From assembly GCA_019313605.1 (NCBI GenBank), contig JAFDAW010000135.1:1-11259 (forward strand): a DNA stretch of 11,259 nt. Reading direction: 5' to 3'. Origin of the DNA: Deltaproteobacteria bacterium (GTDB lineage Bacteria; Myxococcota_A; UBA9160; SMWR01). A program made the position numbers and the translations under genes. The notes under the pieces are model-generated. The model was given only the letters and a program-made list of their open reading frames with translations. It searched no databases and was not told the origin of the DNA. Below, in pieces: positions 6,711-11,259 of this stretch. Within the stretch, counting starts at the first letter, position 1, and each line of letters begins with the position of its first letter.

Positions 6711-7907
6711 CTACTCCCGTTTCCGTGGTGGATCGAAGAAGGGCATCTTCACGACTGTTGCGGGCACCGCATAGCGTCTCGCCTCGACGGTCTGCTCCAC
6801 GTAGACGCGGGTTCCGATCTTCGCGTACTGGGGCTTCACCCGGCCGATTACCGGGTACTTCTTCATCACGGGCGACCAGGTTCCACTCGTCGCTCGACCG
6901 ATGTGATCGCGTTGGTCCGAATCGGAGTAGACCGGAAGCTCATCGACCCAGGACTGATAGGGGAGTTGGAGGGGCATCGAATTCTGGACGAAGACCTTTT
7001 CGAGCGCCAACACGTCGATTTCGAGTCCGACGGTACAGGTTGCCGGCCCGCGCGCGTTCTCGCGGCGCAACGCCTCCTGCCCAACAAAGTGATCCTTCTT
7101 CAGGTTGACCATCCAACCGAGCCCGAGTTCGTAGGGAGAAGTCTTTTCCACTTCAAACATGGCAGTCGATGCGGAGTGGAAATCAGCATCGAGCAACAGC
7201 ATGCCCGCTTCGATACGCACCATGTCGAGCGCGGTCATTCCGGCGGGCAACAACTTGTAGGCGGCCCCGGTCTCTATCAGCGCATCCCAGATCCCCTCGC
7301 ATTGATCCGGCTCAGCGAAGATCTCGTAACCGAGATCGCCGGTGTAGCCCGTGCGCGAAATATTGACCGGAGCACCCGCCAACTTGGTTTCGAGCATCCG
7401 GAAGTACTTGAGGCTGCTCAGATCGGTGTCGGTGAGCTGTTGGAGGATGTCGCGAGACGTCGGGCCCTGCAGGGCGAGCGCGCCGTAGGCATCGGTGACC
7501 TCTTCGATTTCGACATCCATCCCGAACGCATTGTCCTCCAACCAGCAGAGGGTCGGAGTGGCTGCTGTCATGCGGAAGGAGTCTTCGCCAAGGCGCGCGA
7601 CAGTTCCGTCATCGATGATCTTGCCTTCGTCATCGCACCACGCGGTATAGAAAATCTGACCGACACCACACTTGGACGCATCGCGGGTAATCACGCGATT
7701 CATCAGTGCAACGGCATCTCGTCCGCGAATGAAATATTTGAAGAGCGGGGACACGTCGAATAGGCCGGCGCCGAGCCTAATCGCGTTGTACTCGTGGATG
7801 TGATCCATCTCGTACGTCTGGGCGGAAAAATATCCGGACCACTCGACCCAATTCTGGCTCTCGCACAGCGCATTGGTACGCGAATGAAAGGGAGTCTGCC
7901 TCGGCAT
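6711..7907 (-). CDS. GcvT/DmdA-like folate-dependent aminomethyltransferase
   Basis: GcvT-fold proteins move a one-carbon unit from a methylamine, methylsulfonium or aminomethyl donor to tetrahydrofolate. This 398-residue protein shows AIRLGAGLFDVSPLFK at 42-57, GKIIDDGTVARL at 95-106 with the conserved Asp pair at 99-100, and RTGYTGDLGYEIF at 185-197. Further on come GMTALDMVRIEAGM at 223-236 and the C-terminal barrel motif IGRATSGTWSPVM at 336-348. The segment at about 296-325 is longer than the usual T-protein. It is a stand-alone domain with no fused oxidoreductase, closer in organisation to DmdA or YgfZ-type proteins than to sarcosine dehydrogenase. AGGAG sits 5-6 nt before ATG 7907, a strong start. 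No glycine cleavage H or P protein is adjacent, so a glycine-cleavage role is unlikely. It heads the operon with two FAD oxidoreductases. Confidence 0.85.
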   Translation of the reverse strand: MPRQTPFHSRTNALCESQNWVEWSGYFSAQTYEMDHIHEYNAIRLGAGLFDVSPLFKYFIRGRDAVALMNRVITRDASKCGVGQIFYTAWCDDEGKIIDDGTVARLGEDSFRMTAATPTLCWLEDNAFGMDVEIEEVTDAYGALALQGPTSRDILQQLTDTDLSSLKYFRMLETKLAGAPVNISRTGYTGDLGYEIFAEPDQCEGIWDALIETGAAYKLLPAGMTALDMVRIEAGMLLLDADFHSASTAMFEVEKTSPYELGLGWMVNLKKDHFVGQEALRRENARGPATCTVGLEIDVLALEKVFVQNSMPLQLPYQSWVDELPVYSDSDQRDHIGRATSGTWSPVMKKYPVIGRVKPQYAKIGTRVYVEQTVEARRYAVPATVVKMPFFDPPRKRE

Positions 7908-7941
7908 TGCTTCTCCTAGAAAGGCGCTTCGGGGCGCTTGT

Positions 7942-7987
7942 CAATCGAAGCCAACTGGACGTCGCTCCGTATTGCTACTTCGATTGG
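7942..7987 (-). repeat. 9-bp perfect inverted repeat in the aminomethyltransferase leader
   Basis: CAATCGAAG at 7942-7950 is the exact complement of CTTCGATTG at 7978-7986, with 27 nt between. If transcribed, the leader RNA could fold this as a stem-loop ending 35 nt before ATG 7907. A further direct copy of CGATTGG lies at 8000-8006, matching 7981-7987 at a 19-bp offset, so the CGATTG core occurs three times within 65 bp. This suits either a multi-site DNA operator or an RNA structure. Confidence 0.45.
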
Positions 7988-8028
7988 ATGTGATTCTACC
8001 GATTGGTTCTCGACACGCAGCTTCATCG

Positions 8029-8038
8029 TGTGATCACA
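8029..8038. promoter_or_regulatory. Perfect palindrome TGTGATCACA, possible operator
   Basis: The 10-bp site is fully symmetric. It lies about 13-22 nt downstream of the start site expected from the candidate promoter at 8058-8066, a position suited to repression. It resembles a collapsed CRP/FNR half-site pair but lacks the 6-nt spacer a CRP site requires. The regulator is unknown. Confidence 0.35.
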
Positions 8039-8057
8039 TTACCGTTGAAGGGCAAAA

Positions 8058-8066
8058 ATTATGACA
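8058..8066 (-). promoter_or_regulatory. Candidate extended -10 promoter of the aminomethyltransferase operon
   Basis: On the minus strand the sequence reads TGTCATAAT: a TGn extension followed by CATAAT, 5 of 6 to consensus. No good -35 lies 16-18 nt upstream, which is tolerated by extended -10 promoters. It sits in the AT-rich stretch at 8050-8080. The start would be near 8051, with a leader of about 145 nt. Confidence 0.35.
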
Positions 8067-8104
8067 CAATTATTCGCAAAACGCCCACGTGCGTGCGCGT
8101 GAAG

Positions 8105-8122
8105 ATTGAACGGCGATTCAAT
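8105..8122. promoter_or_regulatory. Inverted repeat ATTGAA-N6-TTCAAT, possible activator site
   Basis: Perfect 6-bp arms at 8105-8110 and 8117-8122 flank a 6-nt spacer, the geometry of many dimeric helix-turn-helix sites. It is centred about 62 bp upstream of the expected start site near 8051, where class I activators bind. No regulator gene lies in the window apart from the distant partial kinase. Confidence 0.35.
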
Positions 8123-8211
8123 TTCCTGATAGGCGAAATCAAAGAGGGTGGTACGAGGGGGGCGAGAGGGTAGTGACGAGAGTAGCTATCGATTCCAGAG
8201 TTCGTCGTCAG

Positions 8212-8227
8212 AGACCTCGCAGGGTCT
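8212..8227 (-). terminator. Weak hairpin after the metalloprotease gene
   Basis: AGACC at 8212-8216 pairs with GGTCT at 8223-8227 around a 6-nt loop, 25-40 nt past the stop of the metalloprotease gene. No U tract follows on the minus strand, so it may only be a 3' end stabiliser. It is the only folded element seen at the end of this transcription unit. Confidence 0.25.
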
Positions 8228-8252
8228 TGCAGCTGTCAATGTAAAACACGTT

Positions 8253-8927
8253 TCAGCCAAGTTCGGCTACGAAACGAGCCTCCAACGTTTGGAGATCGGC
8301 CCGGTAAACGTGCTTTATTGATCGATCCAGATTTCGCGTTCGCATGAGTCTGTCACAAAATTCGCGCATTGATCGCTCGCCCCGTTGGCTGGCGAGGAAC
8401 TCAACCATCCCATACGACTGTAGATACGCAAGTTGCGCAGCGTTCTGCTGCAGGTGTCCGAAGCTCGGCGTACTCAAACTGGCAAGCGAAAACAACACGC
8501 CATTCGCCTTGGCGCCAGAAAGCATCGCCTGCTCGCGCCCGTCCAGATGCCGCTTGCCCTGGGTGCGCGCTTCGAACCATTCGGCGAGGCCCTCATTCAA
8601 CCAGGCCGGCAGCGTGTACGAAGGTGCTGCCGCATCGAGCGCTGCGTGCACCAACTCGTGATGGAGTACACGGGAAAGACGAACGTCCAATGCAGTCGCC
8701 CCGCGAATACGAATGACGCCGTGGTAGAAACCTGCAGCTGCGAATCGAAAGGCGCCCGCAAACTGCTGGTCGAAGACGGCGGGGTCGTAGACCACGACCT
8801 CGATCTTGCGTCCGGGCCGAAGACCGAGGTAGTCGTCCAGTTGGTCGTAGGCGCGCTCGAGCTCCGCGAGAATCTGCTGTTCGAAGTGTCTCGTGCCGTA
8901 GATGCCGCCCGCACGATCGATCGCCAC
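8253..8927 (-). CDS. Peptidase MA-like (gluzincin) metalloprotease, 5' end uncertain
   Basis: From GTG 8927 the protein has 224 residues. HHELVH contains HExxH at His90-His94, and 18 residues later NEGLAEWFE supplies the third zinc ligand (probably Glu112), the gluzincin arrangement of peptidase MA-like proteins. The fold start is visible further upstream: the same frame reads SSAHFQLYQDVAIDR across the GTG codon, and H-F-x-L-Y-x-D is the usual first strand of this family. Farther up (9038 back to about 9000) it reads VWVCLGFLLSAPAGALD, a signal-peptide core. Yet no ATG, GTG or TTG occurs in frame between the stop at 9095-9093 and GTG 8927. The native gene probably starts near 9036-9060 and the true start is lost, noncanonical or obscured by an indel. 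It overlaps or abuts the aldo/keto reductase 3' end. Confidence 0.75.
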   Translation of the reverse strand: MAIDRAGGIYGTRHFEQQILAELERAYDQLDDYLGLRPGRKIEVVVYDPAVFDQQFAGAFRFAAAGFYHGVIRIRGATALDVRLSRVLHHELVHAALDAAAPSYTLPAWLNEGLAEWFEARTQGKRHLDGREQAMLSGAKANGVLFSLASLSTPSFGHLQQNAAQLAYLQSYGMVEFLASQRGERSMREFCDRLMRTRNLDRSIKHVYRADLQTLEARFVAELG

Positions 8928-9045
8928 ATCTTGATAGAGCTGAAAATGCGCCGACGAGCGCTGGCCGAACTCTCCGTCGGCGCCGCGATCGAGCGCTCCC
9001 GCGGGTGCACTCAGCAGGAAGCCGAGGCAGACCCATACACTGTGC

Positions 9046-9985
9046 TTATTCCATCGGATAGCGAATCTCCTTCCAGATCTCGTCGCAGGCCGTCAGTATA
9101 TCATGCGGAATTACGGCGTCTGCTGCGGCCAGGTGCTCGTCGAGTTGATCGATCTGGCTCACACCCACCAGCGTCGAACCCACGAAATCTCGCGTGAGCG
9201 TCCACGCGATGCTGAAGGTCACGAGCGACATCCCACAGTCGGCCGCCAATGCCGAAAGCCGTTCAGTGGACGCGAGTGTCCGTTCGTTGACGAAGCGCTT
9301 CGTCATCCGCTGGGTGCGCGGGTCGTATTCGCGGTAGTAGGAAAAGCGGGCGCCGGCCGGCCACGCGCCCATCGGCCAGCTCGTCCTCGAAACGCCTCGA
9401 AAGCAGGCTGAAATTGTTCTGAATCGTCTGGTATCGCGCCGTCCCGAGACGGTCTGCGGTCCACAGGTTCTTCATCAGCCCGTAGGTGTTCTCGTTGCTG
9501 CAACCGACGGCGCGAACCTTGCCCTCCTCGATCAGCCGATCGAGTGCTTCGAGCGTATCCTCGATGGGCGTTGCGGGGTCGGGCCAATGGGTCTGGTAGA
9601 GGTCGATGTAGTCGGTGTCGAGCCGACGCAGGCTCTCCTCGACGGCCCGATTGATGCTGTGGCGATCCAGCGCGGTCTTGCCCGAGCGCACGGGCGCCCG
9701 GAACCAGCCGTCACTCGGACCCGCAACCTTCGTCGCAACCACGACGGAGTCGCGCGGTCGGCCGGACATCCAGCGACCGCAGATCTCCTCGCTCACGCCC
9801 GCCCATTTGGGTTCGGGGGGAACCGGATAGATCTCGGCGACATCGAGAAAATCCACTCCCGCGTCGAAGGCCTTGTCGAGCGTCTTCCGGGCTGAAGGCT
9901 CGTCGAGCATGCTGCCGAAAGTCATCGTTCCGAGCCCGATCTCCGAGACCGAGATTCCGCTGCGACCGAGCGCGCGTCGCTTCAC
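9046..9985 (-). pseudogene. Aldo/keto reductase (Tas-like), internal deletion and frameshift
   Basis: AKRs reduce aldehydes and ketones with NADPH. From GTG 9985, residues 1-204 are a normal N-terminal two-thirds: the start RALGRSGISVSEIGLGTM, then the catalytic tetrad Asp48 and Tyr53 (LDVAEIY), Lys86 (VVATK) and His133 (YQTHWPD). This frame ends its family match at FEDELA (9376-9374). The C-terminal part resumes one base out of frame at 9372 as GAWPAGARFSYY and continues to the stop at 9046, including the cofactor-phosphate region FVGSTLVGVSQIDQLDEHL. About 25-30 residues that relatives carry between these points, including the SPLAGGVLSGKY-type strand, are missing. Total length is about 313 codons against roughly 340-350 in the family. 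As written it cannot encode an active enzyme. GTG 9985 lies 4 nt after the preceding stop, so it is co-transcribed. Confidence 0.8.
9348..9370. repeat. GC-rich hairpin at the aldo/keto reductase break point
   Basis: GGGCGC at 9348-9353 pairs with GCGCCC at 9365-9370, enclosing the 8-bp palindrome GGCCGGCC (9355-9362). It ends 3 nt from the position where the reductase reading frame breaks (9373). Strong GC structure of this kind favours replication slippage and also causes sequencing dropouts. Confidence 0.5.
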
Positions 9986-9989
9986 GTCT

Positions 9990-10598
9990 TCAAGCCCTGG
10001 CGCTGGGCCTGGAGGAAACTTCTCCGTACCAGCGAGTCAGATTCTTGTGCTCCGGATCGATGCGAATGTCCGACACCCGACCGAAGTCGACTCCGATCAA
10101 CAAAGTGATGTCTGCGATCGTGTAGCGATCGCCCGCTACGAACGGCCGATCCGCCAATTCACCGTCGAGCCAGGCGAGCCCCTTGAGCGCTTGTTTCTCG
10201 CAAACAGCAGCCCACTCGGGCACCTGGGGGATTCGACCCTTGAAGAAATCATGTGTATTGCGGAACGTCTGCATGATTGGGAACGCCACTTCGAACTCTA
10301 CGCGACGCAGCCACATCTCGACGATGGCGCGGTCCCTCGCGTCGGTTCCCAGCAGCGGCGGATCGGGTTGCGCCTCCTCGAAGTAGCGACAGATCGCGGT
10401 CGACTCCGAGACGGTCGTCCCATCGTCGAGTTCGAGGACCGGAACACCCCCCAGTGGGTTCTTGGCCAGAAATGCGAGCTGGCGATTCTCGGCTTTGACG
10501 ATGTCGACGGAGACGGTCGGAACTTCGATGCCTTTTTCGGCCAGAAAGATCCGGACGCGGCGCGGGTTGGGTGCAAGGACACTGTCGTAGAGTTTCAC
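9990..10598 (-). CDS. Glutathione S-transferase-like protein
   Basis: This 202-residue cytosolic GST-fold protein starts VKLYDSVLAPNPRRVRIFLA. It has a thioredoxin-like domain at 1-80 with the cis-proline motif NPLGGVPVLE (Pro53) and the glutathione gamma-glutamyl contact SES at 64-66 (SESTAICRYFEE). The C-terminal helical domain carries the N-capping region RYTIADITLL. Start GTG 10598 is chosen because the first beta strand begins there and GAGG lies 6 nt upstream; the longer open frame to 10799 runs back into the kinase gene and has no protein-like character. It follows the kinase by 25 nt and precedes the reductase by 4 nt, so the three form one transcription unit. Detoxification or thiol transfer is the family role; the substrate is unknown. 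Confidence 0.9.
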   Translation of the reverse strand: MKLYDSVLAPNPRRVRIFLAEKGIEVPTVSVDIVKAENRQLAFLAKNPLGGVPVLELDDGTTVSESTAICRYFEEAQPDPPLLGTDARDRAIVEMWLRRVEFEVAFPIMQTFRNTHDFFKGRIPQVPEWAAVCEKQALKGLAWLDGELADRPFVAGDRYTIADITLLIGVDFGRVSDIRIDPEHKNLTRWYGEVSSRPSARA

Positions 10599-10623
10599 GG
10601 GGGACCTCGAAGGCTGAATGGGC

Positions 10624-11259
10624 TCAGCTCGATTCGAGTGTATCGATGCGAATCGGCAGGCGCACGCCGATCGCCGTTCCCCGCCCCGGCTTCGAGTCGA
10701 TCGTGATCTCACCACCGTGCTTGCGCACGATCTCGTGGGCGATCCCCAAACCGAGCCCGGTCCCCTCACCGACGGGTTTGGTGGTGAAGAAGGGATCAAA
10801 GATCCGATCGATCAGCTCTGCATCGATACCGCAACCGTCGTCCTCGATCCACACCATGACGCTCTGGTTCTGCGCTTCGGTTCGCACCCGGATCGTCCCT
10901 CGGTTGTCGATCGACTGGCTGGCATTGAGGACCAGGTTGAGAAACACCTGCTGCAGCTCCTGGGGCGCGCAGGCAATCAGCGGAAGCAGTCCGTAATTCT
11001 TTTCGACGTTGGCCGTGACTCTCAACTGAGGCGTCGCCATGCGCAAGACGCCATCGAGCAGCTCGTTCAGGTCTGCCATCGTTCGCTCGCCGCGACCCGC
11101 GTGGGCGAGACCCTTGACGTCGCGCACGATCGCCGTGGCACGGTCGACGCCCTCGAGGGATTCGTCGATCATCTCGGCGCCCTCGGCAATGAGTTCATCA
11201 AACGCCCCCGAAACCCCACTCTTTTCTACTTCCGTTCCCAGAGACTCCCAGTGTTGCCG
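10624..11259 (-). CDS. Sensor histidine kinase, C-terminal ATPase domain, 5' end beyond the window
   Basis: The frame is open from the right edge to the stop at 10624, giving 211 residues. It begins in the dimerisation helices (WESLGTEVEK, then EGVDRATAIVRDVKGLA near 37-52). A complete HATPase domain follows: N box QQVFLNLVLNASQSI at 103-117, G1 box DDGCGID at 140-146, F box FDPFFTTKP at 154-162, and G2 box GTGLGLGIAHEIV at 166-178. The phospho-accepting His and any sensor region lie outside the window. The layout resembles NtrB/AtoS-class kinases. Its C-terminus ends in LPIRIDTLESS with no receiver domain inside the window. It is first of the genes read leftward here; no response regulator is visible. 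Confidence 0.9.
   Translation of the reverse strand, partial: RQHWESLGTEVEKSGVSGAFDELIAEGAEMIDESLEGVDRATAIVRDVKGLAHAGRGERTMADLNELLDGVLRMATPQLRVTANVEKNYGLLPLIACAPQELQQVFLNLVLNASQSIDNRGTIRVRTEAQNQSVMVWIEDDGCGIDAELIDRIFDPFFTTKPVGEGTGLGLGIAHEIVRKHGGEITIDSKPGRGTAIGVRLPIRIDTLESS

Larger units (their letters stand above)
7908..8252. other. Long leader/intergenic region upstream of the aminomethyltransferase operon
   Basis: These 345 bp carry no credible gene. The stretch 7908-8122 holds a candidate extended -10 promoter and several symmetric sites upstream of the operon, listed separately. The stretch 8139-8190 is purine-rich with G runs (GGG 8146-8148, GGGGGG 8157-8162, GGG 8168-8170). The right end contains the region after the metalloprotease stop codon. 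Confidence 0.6.

Noticed and set aside
6711..7907. Glycine cleavage T protein (gcvT)
   Set aside because: No H or P protein is adjacent, the 296-325 segment is atypical, and the operon partners are FAD oxidoreductases.
7939..7944. Perfect TTGACA on the minus strand before the aminomethyltransferase
   Set aside because: No -10 element at 16-18 nt; a promoter here would start inside or after the ribosome binding site.
8029..8038. CRP binding site
   Set aside because: TGTGA and TCACA half-sites overlap with no 6-nt spacer, so it is listed only as a palindrome.
8433..9197. A 254-codon plus-strand frame
   Set aside because: It is antisense to the HExxH protein and the reductase end; composition is typical of a GC-rich shadow frame.
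1..11259. Mobile element, CRISPR, phage or toxin-antitoxin system
   Set aside because: No transposase, integrase, terminal repeats, spaced repeats or small paired genes were found on either strand.

Overview
The window is GC-rich, Gram-negative-type chromosomal DNA. It has exported proteins with signal peptides, Shine-Dalgarno starts, frequent GTG starts, and gene types common in uncultured deltaproteobacterial lineages (Myxococcota, Desulfobacterota, Binatota-like). That placement is an inference from gene content and base composition; there is no rRNA or marker gene here. I saw no tRNA, CRISPR array, transposase or integrase.

Layout from left to right. (1) Positions 1-689, minus strand: the 5' two-thirds of an electron transfer flavoprotein alpha subunit, running off the left edge. 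(2) Positions 690-908: a divergent intergenic region with a near-consensus sigma-70 promoter reading right. (3) From 909, plus strand: an exported PHP-domain metal-dependent phosphoesterase whose last ~75 codons (to 2364) are out of frame. (4) Positions 2401-3081, minus: a zinc-ribbon protein with a NucS-like PD-(D/E)XK fold that has apparently lost its catalytic residues. (5) Positions 3390-7907, minus: a likely three-gene operon, transcribed as a GcvT/DmdA-like folate-dependent aminomethyltransferase followed by two tandem PYROXD2-like (COG1233) FAD oxidoreductases. Its 345-bp leader holds several inverted and direct repeats. (6) Positions 8253-11259, minus: a closely packed run transcribed as histidine kinase (truncated by the right edge), glutathione S-transferase-like protein, aldo/keto reductase and a small gluzincin (peptidase MA-like) metalloprotease.

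The most distinctive functional unit is the aminomethyltransferase plus two flavin oxidoreductases. Folate-dependent demethylation next to flavin-linked oxidation, with an ETF subunit in the same neighbourhood, fits catabolism of a methylated or N-methylated compound. The substrate cannot be read from sequence, and the ETF link is only proximity.

A second theme is gene damage. The PHP gene has a frameshift. The aldo/keto reductase has an internal deletion plus a frame change beside a GC-rich hairpin. The metalloprotease frame continues upstream through a signal-peptide-like segment but has no ordinary start codon there. These may be real decay or consensus errors in an assembled genome; only reads can decide.
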